64,000 nucleotides of DNA from Marinospirillum sp. (GTDB lineage: Bacteria > Pseudomonadota > Gammaproteobacteria > Pseudomonadales > Halomonadaceae), in contig NZ_JACUUA010000002.1 of NCBI RefSeq assembly GCF_014859565.1, positions 13,488 through 77,487 on the forward strand, read 5' to 3'. Both the position numbers and the translations under genes were made by a program. The stretch's first letter is position 1; every line of letters begins with the position of its first letter. The notes under the pieces are model-generated. The model was given only the letters and a program-made list of their open reading frames with translations, was not told the DNA's origin and searched no databases. Shown here piece after piece: positions 26,753-36,849 of this stretch.

Positions 26753-28677
26753 AGCCCCAGCGCTGCGGTGCGGGCTTCCAGCTCTTCACTGGCTTCCAGC
26801 CATTGTATTTCCAGGGTATCCACTTGCTGCTGCAGGCTGCCCTGATCCTTCAGCAGTGATTGGAGTTCTGCCTTGCGACCCGCATCACTGTAGAGTGAGG
26901 TTTCCGCTAGGGCTTCCTCAATGCGCGTCAGACTGGCTCTGGCCTGATCCATCTGCTGTTCCAGCTTGTTGACCTGGTTTTTTAAGGGTTTGAGCTGTTC
27001 CCGCAGGCGTGCCGCTTCTTTACGATCCATTTTTTTATTTACAGGAGCGGCCACACTCTGCTCCACAACCGGAGCTACCCTGTTTTTATCCACTCGCCGT
27101 TCAGCGGCTTGGCGTTCTTTTAACCAACGCGCATAATCCTCCAGATCCCCTTCAAAGTTGCTGATGCCACCATCCACCACCAGCCAGTATTCGTCCACGG
27201 TATTGCTCAGCAAATGTCGGTCGTGAGAGACCACCATCACTGCCCCAGAAAACTCTTGTAATGCCAATGTTAGGGCATGACGCATTTCCAGATCCAGGTG
27301 GTTGGTTGGCTCATCCAGCAGCAACAGGTTGGGTTTCTGCCAGGCAATCATTGCCAGTGCCAGACGGGCTTTTTCACCGCCGGAAAAACGACTGACCGGT
27401 GATAATACCTCATCACCCTGAAAACCAAAACCACCCAGAAAATTACGCAGCTCCTGTTCACGGGCATCGGGAGACAAACGCTGCAGATGCAGCAGCGGTG
27501 TGGCATTCACATCCAGTGCTTCCAGCTGATGCTGGGCAAAATAACCAATATAAAGATGTTCACCCGGTGTACGTTGCCCTGTCACTGGCGGCAAATCTCC
27601 CACCAGGCTTTTGATCAGGGTGGATTTACCCGCACCGTTGGGGCCCAGCAGACCAATCCGCTGTCCCGGATGCAGAGTAAAACCCACCTGCTGCAGAATG
27701 GGTTTTGTCTGATAACCCAGCGTGGCATCACGCATCACTAACAACGGATCGGATGACTGGCTGGCTTCAGGAAATAAAAAATGAAAGGGTGAATCCACAT
27801 GTGCTGGAGCAATTTTTTCCATCCGCTCCAGTGCCTTGATACGGCTCTGTGCCTGTTTGGCTTTGGTGGCCTTGGCTTTGAAGCGGCGGATAAAGTCTTC
27901 CATGTGTGCCATTTCACGCTGCTGCTTTTCAAACATCGACTGTTGTTGTGCCAGCCGTTCTGCCCGCTGCCGCTCAAAAGCAGAATAACCCCCTTTGTAG
28001 AGGTTCAGCTGGCGTGCCTCAACATGCAGCAGGTGATCCACGACATTATCGAGAAAATCACGATCATGAGAAATTAATAACAGGGTGCCGGGATAAGTGC
28101 GTAACCAGCTTTCCAGCCAGAGGGTAGCATCCAGATCCAAGTGGTTGGTGGGCTCATCCAGTAACAGCAGATCAGAAGGCATAAACAGGGTACGCGCCAG
28201 ATTCAGACGGATACGCCAGCCACCGGAAAAACTGTTCACCGGATTGTTGAAGGTATCCTGCGGGAAGCCCAGTCCCGCCAGCAGTTGTTCTGCTTCAGCC
28301 CGTTTGGAATAACCCCGCAGCAGGTCAAACTGATCGTGCAATTCTGCCAGCCGATGATTGTCGCCACTGGCCTCCGCTTCCTTTAACCCCTGCTCAACAG
28401 CGGTCAGCTCCTGATGCCCCTCTAGCACATAGTCTATGGCTGGCTGGATCAATCCCGCCACCTCCTGAGCCATATGAGCAATGCGGTCGTAGCCGGACAT
28501 TTGCAGCTCACCGGCATCCAGTGTAAGTTCACCTAACAGCAGCTTGAAGAGAGATGACTTGCCTGAGCCATTTGCTCCAGTCAGACCCACTTTCCAGCCT
28601 GAGTGGAGGCTGACACTGGTATTTTCCAACAGGCGCAAATCGCCCCGTTGCAGTGTCAGACCACGAAATGTCATCAT
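26749..28677 (-). CDS. yheS: ABC-F family ATPase, YheS type
   Basis: 642 residues (E. coli YheS is about 637) with two ATP-binding domains and no membrane segment. First domain: GANGSGKSS Walker A, FSGGWRIRLNLARTLF signature, LLLLDEPTNHLDL Walker B. Second domain: GPNGAGKSTL, FSGGEKARLALAMIAW, LLLLDEPTNHLDL. The P-site-interaction linker (AHMEDFIRRFKAKATKAKQAQSRIK) lies between them, and a C-terminal coiled coil is present. Known role: ABC-F proteins act on the ribosomal E-site to relieve stalled or difficult translation. Divergent from the TIGR02444 gene, a recurrent neighbour in pseudomonads. Confidence 0.92.
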   Translation of the reverse strand: MMTFRGLTLQRGDLRLLENTSVSLHSGWKVGLTGANGSGKSSLFKLLLGELTLDAGELQMSGYDRIAHMAQEVAGLIQPAIDYVLEGHQELTAVEQGLKEAEASGDNHRLAELHDQFDLLRGYSKRAEAEQLLAGLGFPQDTFNNPVNSFSGGWRIRLNLARTLFMPSDLLLLDEPTNHLDLDATLWLESWLRTYPGTLLLISHDRDFLDNVVDHLLHVEARQLNLYKGGYSAFERQRAERLAQQQSMFEKQQREMAHMEDFIRRFKAKATKAKQAQSRIKALERMEKIAPAHVDSPFHFLFPEASQSSDPLLVMRDATLGYQTKPILQQVGFTLHPGQRIGLLGPNGAGKSTLIKSLVGDLPPVTGQRTPGEHLYIGYFAQHQLEALDVNATPLLHLQRLSPDAREQELRNFLGGFGFQGDEVLSPVSRFSGGEKARLALAMIAWQKPNLLLLDEPTNHLDLEMRHALTLALQEFSGAVMVVSHDRHLLSNTVDEYWLVVDGGISNFEGDLEDYARWLKERQAAERRVDKNRVAPVVEQSVAAPVNKKMDRKEAARLREQLKPLKNQVNKLEQQMDQARASLTRIEEALAETSLYSDAGRKAELQSLLKDQGSLQQQVDTLEIQWLEASEELEARTAALGL

Positions 28678-28720
28678 AGCTTGTTGCTCCCGACCAGTTT
28701 CCCGTAATAAGGATAAAAAA

Positions 28721-29287
28721 ATGCTGCTGCATGATAACCCTTTCTGGCGTTTTTCGCTGAGCCTCTATCAGCTCAAGCGCATCAAGGATGCCTGTCTGCA
28801 ACTTCAGGATGAAAGTGGTGCCAACGTTAATCTGATATTTTTTGCCCTCTGGGTTGCACAGCAGCAGCTGCGCTTTGCCCCTGACTGGCCGCAAGCATTT
28901 CAGCAGCTGGAAAACTGGCACCGGGATTACACCCTGCAATTGCGCCGTCAGGCCAATGATCTTAAACGTCTGGCCGAAAAAGCAGATATGCACGAAGATG
29001 GCCCACTGCACCGGATGCGTGAGCATATTCTGAAAGCGGAATTGCTGGCTGAGCAGCAGGAACAGGCCGTACTTTATTATTATTACCAGGAGCGCCAGGG
29101 ATTAATTGAGTGTGAGAACAAGGAAGCTGCACTGATTGAAAACCTCTGCCACTGCTTTTCTGATCCCACTACCGTGGATGACGCGCCACTCCGAGTCATG
29201 CTAGCGATTATACTGGATGAGCAGGATGTAGGTTCGGTCTCTGTTCGCTTGCGTGAACAGCTGGAAAAACGCCATTTGCGTCGTTAA
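28721..29287 (+). CDS. TIGR02444 family protein
   Basis: 188 residues from ATG 28721, with AAGGA seven bases upstream; the longer open frame starting in the ABC-F gene is a shadow. The family N-terminus NPFWRFSLSLYQLKRIKDACLQLQDESGANVNLIFFALWVA is clear. Helical, soluble, no catalytic motif that I recognise. Function unknown. Its position beside the ABC-F gene recurs in pseudomonads. Confidence 0.85.
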   Translation: MLLHDNPFWRFSLSLYQLKRIKDACLQLQDESGANVNLIFFALWVAQQQLRFAPDWPQAFQQLENWHRDYTLQLRRQANDLKRLAEKADMHEDGPLHRMREHILKAELLAEQQEQAVLYYYYQERQGLIECENKEAALIENLCHCFSDPTTVDDAPLRVMLAIILDEQDVGSVSVRLREQLEKRHLRR

Positions 29288-29360
29288 GGAACTTATATTC
29301 CACGGCAACACCTAAAACAACTCAGTTGTTATAACCAAGAAAAACCTATAAGGAGTCATC

Positions 29361-30062
29361 ATGTACAAACAATTGGGCCAGCTGACCTTAGCCACAGCAG
29401 TCAGCCTCTCGCTGGCCTTACCGATTACGGCCTCAGCAGCCACCCCCAAAACAACCGAGGAGCGGGTGGGTTATAGTCTTGGCATTATGGTAGGCCGCCA
29501 GCTGCAACAGGATATCCAGAATCTGGATGTGGACAGCTTCAGCAGCGCCCTCAAGGATCTTTATGCCGGTCAACCACAAAAAATCAGTGATGACGAAATC
29601 GGCCAGATCCTGGAAGAACTGCAGCAGAACCTGATGGCTGAAGCACAACAGGCTGCTAATCAAGCAGCGGAGCGCAATTTAAAAGAAGGCCAGGATTTTC
29701 TGGCCGCTAATGCCCGCAAATCTGGTGTTAAAGTCACCGATAGCGGTTTGCAATACAAGGTCATCAAAGCCGGCAAGGGTAACAAGCCTCAGGCCACCTC
29801 CAGCGTGAAAGTTCACTATGAAGGCACCCTGATTGATGGTACGGTATTCGATAGCTCTTACCAGCGCGGCGAGCCGGTGGATTTCCGTGTTGATCAGGTC
29901 ATTGCCGGCTGGCAGGAAGCACTGCAGCTGATGCCACAAGGCAGTGAGTGGATGGTTTATATCCCTGCTGATCTGGCTTATGGCCCAGCCGGTGCTGGTG
30001 GTGCTATCGGCCCGAATGCTGCATTGATCTTCAAGGTTGAACTACAGGAAGTGAAAGACTGA
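29361..30062 (+). CDS. FKBP-type peptidyl-prolyl cis-trans isomerase (FkpA/Mip type)
   Basis: 233 residues. The signal peptide ends near SASA (residue 27). An N-terminal helical dimerisation domain (ERVGYSLGIMVGRQLQQDIQNLD) and a long linker helix are followed by the FKBP domain from about 120 (VKVHYEGTLIDGTVFDSSYQRGEPVDFRVDQVIAGWQEALQLM and AYGPAGAGGAIGPNAALIFKVEL). Known role: periplasmic proline isomerase and chaperone. AAGGAG precedes the ATG by five bases. It ends at a bidirectional terminator facing pnp. Confidence 0.92.
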   Translation: MYKQLGQLTLATAVSLSLALPITASAATPKTTEERVGYSLGIMVGRQLQQDIQNLDVDSFSSALKDLYAGQPQKISDDEIGQILEELQQNLMAEAQQAANQAAERNLKEGQDFLAANARKSGVKVTDSGLQYKVIKAGKGNKPQATSSVKVHYEGTLIDGTVFDSSYQRGEPVDFRVDQVIAGWQEALQLMPQGSEWMVYIPADLAYGPAGAGGAIGPNAALIFKVELQEVKD

Positions 30063-30081
30063 GTTTGTTTTTCCACCTTGC

Positions 30082-30113
30082 AATAAAAAACGGCCTTACG
30101 GCCGTTTTTTATT
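30082..30113. terminator. Bidirectional intrinsic terminator between the FKBP gene and pnp
   Basis: AATAAAAAACGGCC (30082-30095) and GGCCGTTTTTTATT (30100-30113), perfect 14-bp arms around TTAC, with A and T runs on both sides. Confidence 0.9.
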
Positions 30114-30127
30114 GCAGAAGATCAGGA

Positions 30128-32257
30128 TTAACCCTGTGCGGCAGCCGCAAAAGCAGCCTTGTCTTCTTCAGTTACTTCCTTGATAGACAGTTTTACACGG
30201 TTGCGGTTATCAATATCGATCACCTTGACCAGTACTTCCTGACCTTCGGTCAGATAGTCTTTGACGGCCTCAACCCGCTTGTTGTCAATCTGAGAAATAT
30301 GCACCAAGCCATCCTGACCCGGCAGGAAGGTCACAAAAGCACCAAAGTCAGCCAGACGGGCAACCTTGCCCATATAGACCTTGTCGATTTCCGCACTGGC
30401 AGTCAGACCCAGAATCATATCTATGGCAGCACGTGCAGATTCCTGAGAATCAGCATACACCTTGATCTCGCCGGAATCGTTGATATCAATGGATGCGCCT
30501 GTTTTTTCGGTAATACTGCGGATGGTGGCACCACCCTTACCAATAACATCACGGATCTTGTCGGTATCAATTTTGATAGTGGTCATGGTGGGTGCATTAT
30601 CAGACAACTCAGAACGAGCGCTGGGCAGCACCTGATTCATCTGCTCCAGAATCTCCATACGAGCCTGATTGGCCTGTTGCAATGCCTGCTCCATGATTTC
30701 TTCATTGATGCCTTCGATCTTGATGTCCATCTGTAAAGCAGTCACACCGGCAGCAGAGCCGGCTACTTTAAAGTCCATGTCACCCAGGTGGTCTTCATCG
30801 CCCAGGATGTCGGTCAGTACTGCAAAACGCTCACCTTCCTTGACCAGACCCATGGCAATACCCGCTACCGGAGCCTTCAGCGGTACACCGGCATCCATTA
30901 GTGCCAGAGAAGAACCACAGACCGAAGCCATGGAGCTGGAACCGTTGGACTCGGTGATTTCTGAAACCACACGAATGGTGTAGGGGAAATCACTCTCGGA
31001 TGGCAGCATGGATTGAACACCACGCTTGGCCAGACGACCGTGACCAATTTCACGACGCTTGGGGCCACCCATAAAACCCGCTTCACCAACACAGAAAGGA
31101 GGGAAGTTGTAGTGGAACAGGAAGCTGTCCTTGAACTCACCTTCCAGGCTTTCGATGATTTGTGCATCACGGCTGGTACCCAGCGTGGCAACAACCAGCG
31201 CCTGAGTTTCGCCACGGGTGAACAATGCTGAACCGTGAACCTTGGGCAGCACACCCACTTCGATGGTCAACGGGCGCACGGTTTTAAGGTCACGACCATC
31301 AATACGCGGTGCGCCATCCAGCACGTTGTTACGAACCACTTCTTTTTCCAGCTTGGCAAATACTGATTTGACCGCATCCTTGGATGGGGCACCTTCAGCA
31401 TCAGTTACCAGCTGGGCGATTACATTCTGGCGCACTTCATCCAGACGTGTGTAACGTTGCATTTTGTCGGTGATTTTGTAAGCTTCACGAATACCGGCTT
31501 CTGCCAGCGGGCGCACCAGTTCTTCGGTGCTGGTATCACGTGGCGCAGGCTGCCAGTCCCATGCTGGCTTACCGGCCTCAGCAGTGAATTCTTTGATGGC
31601 TTGGATAGCGACCTGCATTTGATCATGGGCGAAGAGCACTGCGCCGAGCATCTGGTCTTCGGTCAGTTCTTTGGCTTCGGATTCAACCATCAGTACCGCC
31701 GCTTCCGTACCGGCCACCACCATGTCCAGGCGGGAATCTTTCAGCTGTACCGAGCTGGGGTTCAGCATGTAACCACCGGCATCGGTATAACCCACGCGGG
31801 CAGCAGCCAACGGACCATTAAATGGCGCACCCGAAATACACAGAGCAGCAGAGGCACCAAGCATGGCTGCAATGTCTGCCTCCATACCACGTTCGGCAGA
31901 AACGACAGAACAGATAACCTGCACTTCGTTCATGAAGCCTTTAGGGAACAGAGGACGAATCGGACGGTCGATCAAACGGGAAATCAGGGTTTCCTTTTCA
32001 GTCGGGCGGCCTTCACGCTTGAAAAAGCCACCGGGGATTTTGCCGACAGCGTAGGTTTTTTCCTGATAAAAAACAGCCAACGGGAAAAAATCCTGGGCTG
32101 GGTTAACATCTTTTTTAGCAACAGCGGTACACAGCACGCTGGTGTTATCTACAGTGACCAGAACGGCACCACTGGCCTGACGGGCAATGCGACCTGTTTC
32201 GAGGGTGACGGTGTTCTGACCATACTGGAAGGTTTTTTTAATCGCTACTGGAGTCAC
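30128..32257 (-). CDS. pnp: Polyribonucleotide nucleotidyltransferase
   Basis: 709 residues from GTG 32257, which has AAGGA seven bases upstream; an in-frame extension to 32278 lacks support. Two RNase PH-like domains ([42 protein letters not shown]), a KH domain ([21 protein letters not shown]) and an S1 domain ([28 protein letters not shown]). Known role: phosphorolytic 3'-5' RNA decay, often in the degradosome. Last gene of the rimP-pnp superoperon; pnp is known to be autoregulated through its leader in enteric bacteria. Confidence 0.97.
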   Translation of the reverse strand: MTPVAIKKTFQYGQNTVTLETGRIARQASGAVLVTVDNTSVLCTAVAKKDVNPAQDFFPLAVFYQEKTYAVGKIPGGFFKREGRPTEKETLISRLIDRPIRPLFPKGFMNEVQVICSVVSAERGMEADIAAMLGASAALCISGAPFNGPLAAARVGYTDAGGYMLNPSSVQLKDSRLDMVVAGTEAAVLMVESEAKELTEDQMLGAVLFAHDQMQVAIQAIKEFTAEAGKPAWDWQPAPRDTSTEELVRPLAEAGIREAYKITDKMQRYTRLDEVRQNVIAQLVTDAEGAPSKDAVKSVFAKLEKEVVRNNVLDGAPRIDGRDLKTVRPLTIEVGVLPKVHGSALFTRGETQALVVATLGTSRDAQIIESLEGEFKDSFLFHYNFPPFCVGEAGFMGGPKRREIGHGRLAKRGVQSMLPSESDFPYTIRVVSEITESNGSSSMASVCGSSLALMDAGVPLKAPVAGIAMGLVKEGERFAVLTDILGDEDHLGDMDFKVAGSAAGVTALQMDIKIEGINEEIMEQALQQANQARMEILEQMNQVLPSARSELSDNAPTMTTIKIDTDKIRDVIGKGGATIRSITEKTGASIDINDSGEIKVYADSQESARAAIDMILGLTASAEIDKVYMGKVARLADFGAFVTFLPGQDGLVHISQIDNKRVEAVKDYLTEGQEVLVKVIDIDNRNRVKLSIKEVTEEDKAAFAAAAQG

Positions 32258-32352
32258 AGATTTTTCCTTTGAATACAATTTTTTTCGCCATTAATTAGCC
32301 CGACTATCATACGCTGCCTTGCAACACAAACAAAGTATTACCGGATACAAAA

Positions 32353-32388
32353 CAAAAACCCCCGGAGCCGAAGCTGCGGGGGTTTTTG
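32353..32388 (-). terminator. Intrinsic terminator/attenuator between rpsO and pnp
   Basis: CAAAAACCCCCG (32353-32364) and CGGGGGTTTTTG (32377-32388), perfect 12-bp arms. On the minus strand it follows the rpsO stop and ends in a T-run, so pnp depends on read-through or its own promoter, as in enteric rpsO-pnp. Confidence 0.85.
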
Positions 32389-32405
32389 TGGACTTACGCC
32401 AAGGT

Positions 32406-32672
32406 TTAGCGGCGCAGACCCAGACGTTTGATCAGATCCGCATAGCGGGTCATGTCTTTTTTCTTCAGGTAGTCCAGCAGTTTACGACGCTGGTTAACCT
32501 TACGGATCAGACCACGACGGCTGTGGTGATCCTTTTTGTTCACTTCAAAGTGACCCTGCAGGGTATTGATATCAAAAGTCAGCAGAGCAACCTGTACTTC
32601 TGGGGAGCCGGTGTCGTTTTCGCCACGGGCATAGTCTTTTACAATTTCAGCTTTATGTTGTGCGGTCAGCAT
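32406..32672 (-). CDS. rpsO: 30S ribosomal protein S15
   Basis: 88 residues, from ATG 32672 with GGAG eight bases upstream; the frame extends further but uselessly. Core sequence [21 protein letters not shown] and [10 protein letters not shown] plus the C-terminal [12 protein letters not shown] are typical S15. Known role: primary binding protein of the 16S rRNA central domain; in E. coli S15 represses its own translation. Lies between truB and pnp. Confidence 0.97.
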   Translation of the reverse strand: MLTAQHKAEIVKDYARGENDTGSPEVQVALLTFDINTLQGHFEVNKKDHHSRRGLIRKVNQRRKLLDYLKKKDMTRYADLIKRLGLRR

Positions 32673-32748
32673 TTTTAAAACTCCACAGTCGCTTCGATAC
32701 ATGGGCAAAGCCGTGCGACGTTACAGCCTGCCTGATTCATCTTTTATT

Positions 32749-33690
32749 TCAGTCGGATGCGGTATTCTGCATCTTGACCGGTTGCAACAACCAGTCCTTA
32801 ACGGGGTCTTGTTGCAGCTGTGCCATCCCCAGAAAATGCTCATCCGAAGTATAAAGGCGTACATTCTCACCGATTGCACCCGGCGCGTCCAGTAATTTAA
32901 CCGCCTGTCCGTGCAGCAAACGCTCGGCATCTTCAGCATTCACCTGCACCTTTTGCAGCTGCTGGATCAGATAATCCACTGGCTGCAAATACTGCAGAAT
33001 ACCGGCCTCACCCTGCTGCTCAAAAGCGGCTTCCAATTGCGGCAAGGTCACCAGTGAGTCATCACCGATATCACCGGAGCGAGTCCGCCGCAGACTGGCT
33101 AGATAACCACCACTACCCAGTGCACGAGCCAGGTCTTCACCCAGCACACGAATATAAGTGCCTTTGGAGCAATGCACTTGAATCGTCAGGCTGTCGGATG
33201 TGAACTCCAGTAGTTCCAGCTGATGCAGCGTGATGTCTCGCGGGGGGCGTTCGACACTTTTACCGGCACGAGCCAGCTCATAAAGCTTTTGCCCCTGATA
33301 CTTAAGCGCCGAATACATCGGCGGCACCTGCTGCTGTTTTCCAAGGAAAGACTGCAACACCTGCTGTATATACTTGGCATTAAGATCAGGCAAAACAAAA
33401 CGTTCCACCACCTGACCTTCTGCATCACCAGTATCACGGGTTTCACCCAGTTGAATCCGGGTGACATACACCTTGTCTGCATCCAATCCTTGACTGGCAA
33501 ACTTGGTGGCCTCACCAAAACACAGGGGCAAAACACCCGAGGCCAATGGATCCAGGTTTCCGGTATGACCGGCTTTTTTTGCTTTCAGCAGCCACTTGAT
33601 ACGTTGCAGCGCCTGATTACTGGATAAACCCAGAGGTTTATCCAGCAGCAACACACCATCAACTATTTTACGGGGGATCTTTTTTTGCAT
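32749..33690 (-). CDS. truB: tRNA pseudouridine(55) synthase
   Basis: 313 residues. The catalytic Asp is in HTGNLDPLASGVLPLCFGEATKF; other TruB blocks are VDGVLLLDKPLGLSSNQALQ and CSKGTYIRVLGEDLARALG. The C-terminal PUA-like domain is present. Known role: makes pseudouridine 55 in the T-loop of tRNAs. Seventeen bases downstream of rbfA and upstream of rpsO, the canonical order. Confidence 0.96.
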   Translation of the reverse strand: MQKKIPRKIVDGVLLLDKPLGLSSNQALQRIKWLLKAKKAGHTGNLDPLASGVLPLCFGEATKFASQGLDADKVYVTRIQLGETRDTGDAEGQVVERFVLPDLNAKYIQQVLQSFLGKQQQVPPMYSALKYQGQKLYELARAGKSVERPPRDITLHQLELLEFTSDSLTIQVHCSKGTYIRVLGEDLARALGSGGYLASLRRTRSGDIGDDSLVTLPQLEAAFEQQGEAGILQYLQPVDYLIQQLQKVQVNAEDAERLLHGQAVKLLDAPGAIGENVRLYTSDEHFLGMAQLQQDPVKDWLLQPVKMQNTASD

Positions 33691-33707
33691 AACAGCAGCT
33701 GAGGGGT

Positions 33708-34100
33708 TTATTCCTCGTCAGATCCTTTGTTGCGATTACGATCTTCAGCAACAGCCCGCTCAATCAAACTGCTCAGTTGCTGGCCGCGTTGCACACTTTC
33801 ATCAAAGTGAAAACGCAGCTGGGGCACAACACGCAGTTTAATGCTCTGTCCAATACGACCACGCAGAAAACCGGCCGCCTGCTTGAGGATAGCCATGTTT
33901 TCCTTGATCACTTCCGGCTTGTCTTCCTTACCCAGCACCGTGACATAAACATCGGCATAACCCAGGTCTTTACTGACTTTGACACCACTGACGGTAATCA
34001 TGGCATCGAGGCGTGGGTCTTTTATTTCACGCTGGATCATCACTGCCAGCTCTCGCTGCATTTGATCGGCTATGCGATCCAAACGACTGAATTCTTTCAT
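33708..34100 (-). CDS. rbfA: Ribosome-binding factor A
   Basis: 130 residues with a KH-like fold: SRLDRIADQMQRELAVMIQREIKDPRL, VKVSKDLGYADVYVTV and LRVVPQLRFHFDESV are family blocks. Known role: 30S maturation and cold-shock adaptation. GGAG lies just before the ATG. Between infB and truB, preceded by a hairpin. Confidence 0.95.
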   Translation of the reverse strand: MKEFSRLDRIADQMQRELAVMIQREIKDPRLDAMITVSGVKVSKDLGYADVYVTVLGKEDKPEVIKENMAILKQAAGFLRGRIGQSIKLRVVPQLRFHFDESVQRGQQLSSLIERAVAEDRNRNKGSDEE

Positions 34101-34117
34101 GCTGACTCCTGATAAAA

Positions 34118-34153
34118 CAGCCTCGATCCCGACGAATCGGAAAACCGAGGCTG
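34118..34153 (-). terminator. Terminator-like hairpin between infB and rbfA
   Basis: Outer arms CAGCCTCG (34118-34125) and CGAGGCTG (34146-34153) enclose a nested CCGA-CGAA-TCGG stem. On the minus strand a short TTTT follows. It may partly terminate or be an RNase processing/stabilising hairpin, since rbfA, truB and rpsO lie downstream. Confidence 0.5.
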
Positions 34154-34182
34154 CTCTTGTGTGCTTCAGGTGGTGATCAGGT

Positions 34183-36816
34183 TCAGAGACTACGCTCTAC
34201 CCTGATCTTGTCAAAGACTTCGATCTTATCGCCGACTTTAACGTCATTGTAGTTCTTCACACCAATACCACATTCCATGCCATGACGAACTTCACCGGCA
34301 TCATCTTTAAAGCGGCGCAGAGATTCCAGCTCGCCTTCATAGATAACCACATTGTCACGCAGCACACGGATTTTCTTGTTACGGTAAACCGTGCCTTCCA
34401 CCACCATACAGCCAGCAACCTGACCAAACTTCGGTGAGCGGAACACATCACGGACTTCTGCAATACCCACAATGTCTTCGCGGTATTCAGGAGCCAGTTT
34501 ACCGGACATGGCTTGTTTGACCTGATCAATCAGCTCATAAATGATGCTGTAATAACGCAGATCCAGCTCTTCACGTTCAACAATGGCTTTAGCTGAAGCA
34601 TCCGCACGGACGTTGAAGCCCAGCAGGATGGCATCAGAAGCCAGCGCCAGGTTGGCATCAGTCTCGGTGATGCCACCAACACCGGAAGAAACGATGTTGA
34701 CCTTCACTTCATCAGTTTCCAGATCTTTCAGGGCGCCAATGATGGCTTCAACAGAACCACGAACATCCGATTTAAGTACGATGTTAACACTGGCGGTTTC
34801 ACCCTTCTCAAGGTGGCTGAACACATTTTCCAGCTTGGCTTTCTGCTGACGCGCCAGCTTGACTTCGCGGTATTTGCCTTGACGGAACAGCGCCACTTCG
34901 CGAGCTTTTTTCTCGTCTTTGACTACCGTGAATTCATCACCGGCTTCCGGCGTACCATCCAGACCCAGAATTTCAACTGGGATAGACGGACCCGCGGAAT
35001 CGATCTGTTTGCCGTTTTCGTCGATCAATGCCCGTACTCGACCATAATTCAGGCCAGCCAGTACGATGTCACCCTTACGCAGAGTGCCGTTTTGTACCAG
35101 TACCGTAGCAACCGAACCACGACCGCGATCCAGACGGGATTCCACCACCACACCCTTGCCGGGCGCTTCGGGTACTGCGGTCAGTTCCAGCATCTCGGAT
35201 TGCAGCAATACTGCCTCAAGCAGGGCATCCAGTCCGGTACCTTTTTTGGCAGAAACATGCACAAAAGGTGTATCACCACCCCAGTCTTCCGAAATAACTT
35301 CGTGCTGGGACAGCTCATTACGGATGCGATCTGGGTCCGCACCTTCTTTATCAATTTTGTTAACGGCGACAACCAGTGGCACGCAGGCAGCCTTGGCATG
35401 TTGCACTGCTTCAATGGTTTGCGGCATCACACCATCATCAGCAGCAACGACCAGGATAACCACGTCGGTCGCCTTGGCACCACGCGCACGCATGGCGGTA
35501 AATGCCGCGTGACCGGGGGTATCCAGGAAGGTGACCATGTTGCCACCATCTGTTTCCACGTGATAAGCACCGATATGCTGAGTAATACCACCCGCTTCAC
35601 CGTCTGCCACGCTGGCACGGCGAATGTAATCGAGAAGCGAGGTTTTGCCGTGGTCAACGTGACCCATAACCGTTACAACCGGTGCACGGGTAATGGAATG
35701 ACCTTCGTAGCTGATGGTATCGAGAACCTCCGTTTCTATAGCGTTCTCTTTTTGCAGCTTGGGTGTATGACCCATTTCCTCAACCACAATTGAGGCTGTT
35801 TCCTGATCGATCACCTGGTTGATGGTGGCCATGGCACCCATCTTGAACATCACCTTAATGACTTCAGAACCCTTGATGGCCATACGGTCAGCCAGTTCGG
35901 CAACCGTTATGCTTTCAGGGATCAGCACCTCACGCTTGATTGGGGTTGTGGGGCGCTCAAAACCATGCTCACGAGTAGCACCAGGCGCACGACGACCGCC
36001 TTTACGCTTGTCATCCTTGCCACCACGACGGCTCAGGCGACGATCATCAAACTCATCTTCGCGTTTGCTGCCGGTTTTTTTGCCACCAGCGGATTTACGA
36101 CTGCCCGGCTTGGATGTTTTGGGTTTGTCGTCGGCAGTCACCTTGGCTGTTTTCAGCAGTGACTCAGCAGGCTCTTCCACCACGCCTTCATCTGCACCAG
36201 TCACAACTGGGTTGGCGCGAGCTTTACGAGCCTGTTCAGCACGACGTTTTTCGTCCTGCTTGCGCCGTTCTTTTTCAGCTTCAGCTTTTTTCTGAGCTTC
36301 TTCATCCAACACCGGCTCAGCCACTTTGTTTTCTTGCAGGGCACGACGGCTGGCTTCTTCAACTTCCAACTGCACACGAGCCGCTTCTTCAGCTTCACGA
36401 CGCTGCTGTTCAGTTAGTTTTCGCTTGATTTCAGCTTCTTCTTCCGCCTTCCTCAGTTGCTCTGCTTCAGCAGCTTTGCGAGCCGCTTCTGCCTCTGCCT
36501 CTGCTTTACTGGCCTGCGCCAGATCAACTTCACTGCGCTTAACAAAGGTGCGCTTTTTGCGCACTTCAACATTAACGCTTTTACGACCATCGGTTTTTAA
36601 CTGCTGAGTGACTTTGCGTGTCATGGTAATCCGTGTCGGTTCATCACCACCCACACTGTTACGCTTCAAAAAACTCAGCAGTGTTTCTTTATCCTGTTCG
36701 GATACGGTCTGATCAGCATTCTTGTGCGCCAATCCGGCCTGCTTCATCTGGTCTAGCAGACCATCTACAGGTCGACCTATTGCTTCAGCAAATTCTTTTA
36801 CGGTGTTTTCTGCCAC
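34183..36816 (-). CDS. infB: Translation initiation factor IF-2
   Basis: 877 residues from GTG 36816. The AGGAG sequence abuts the ATG at 36825 with no spacer but is nine bases from this GTG, and [10 protein letters not shown] then lies at the family position. Layout: an N-terminal IF2N fold, a long charged Ala/Glu/Lys/Arg coiled region (about 100-260), a second IF2N-type domain and the GTPase domain (G1 [10 protein letters not shown]3 DTPGHAAF, G4 NKID). Then come the C1 and C2 domains that bind fMet-tRNA. Known role: GTP-dependent recruitment of initiator tRNA. A gene for initiator tRNA lies in the same block. Confidence 0.96.
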   Translation of the reverse strand: MAENTVKEFAEAIGRPVDGLLDQMKQAGLAHKNADQTVSEQDKETLLSFLKRNSVGGDEPTRITMTRKVTQQLKTDGRKSVNVEVRKKRTFVKRSEVDLAQASKAEAEAEAARKAAEAEQLRKAEEEAEIKRKLTEQQRREAEEAARVQLEVEEASRRALQENKVAEPVLDEEAQKKAEAEKERRKQDEKRRAEQARKARANPVVTGADEGVVEEPAESLLKTAKVTADDKPKTSKPGSRKSAGGKKTGSKREDEFDDRRLSRRGGKDDKRKGGRRAPGATREHGFERPTTPIKREVLIPESITVAELADRMAIKGSEVIKVMFKMGAMATINQVIDQETASIVVEEMGHTPKLQKENAIETEVLDTISYEGHSITRAPVVTVMGHVDHGKTSLLDYIRRASVADGEAGGITQHIGAYHVETDGGNMVTFLDTPGHAAFTAMRARGAKATDVVILVVAADDGVMPQTIEAVQHAKAACVPLVVAVNKIDKEGADPDRIRNELSQHEVISEDWGGDTPFVHVSAKKGTGLDALLEAVLLQSEMLELTAVPEAPGKGVVVESRLDRGRGSVATVLVQNGTLRKGDIVLAGLNYGRVRALIDENGKQIDSAGPSIPVEILGLDGTPEAGDEFTVVKDEKKAREVALFRQGKYREVKLARQQKAKLENVFSHLEKGETASVNIVLKSDVRGSVEAIIGALKDLETDEVKVNIVSSGVGGITETDANLALASDAILLGFNVRADASAKAIVEREELDLRYYSIIYELIDQVKQAMSGKLAPEYREDIVGIAEVRDVFRSPKFGQVAGCMVVEGTVYRNKKIRVLRDNVVIYEGELESLRRFKDDAGEVRHGMECGIGVKNYNDVKVGDKIEVFDKIRVERSL

Positions 36817-36849
36817 TGTGTCCATCTCCTCTAACTACGACCCGTGCGC

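Noticed and set aside
34813..35793. Open frame (326 codons) opposite infB
   Set aside because: Shadow of the IF-2 GTPase region; no ribosome-binding site or domain.
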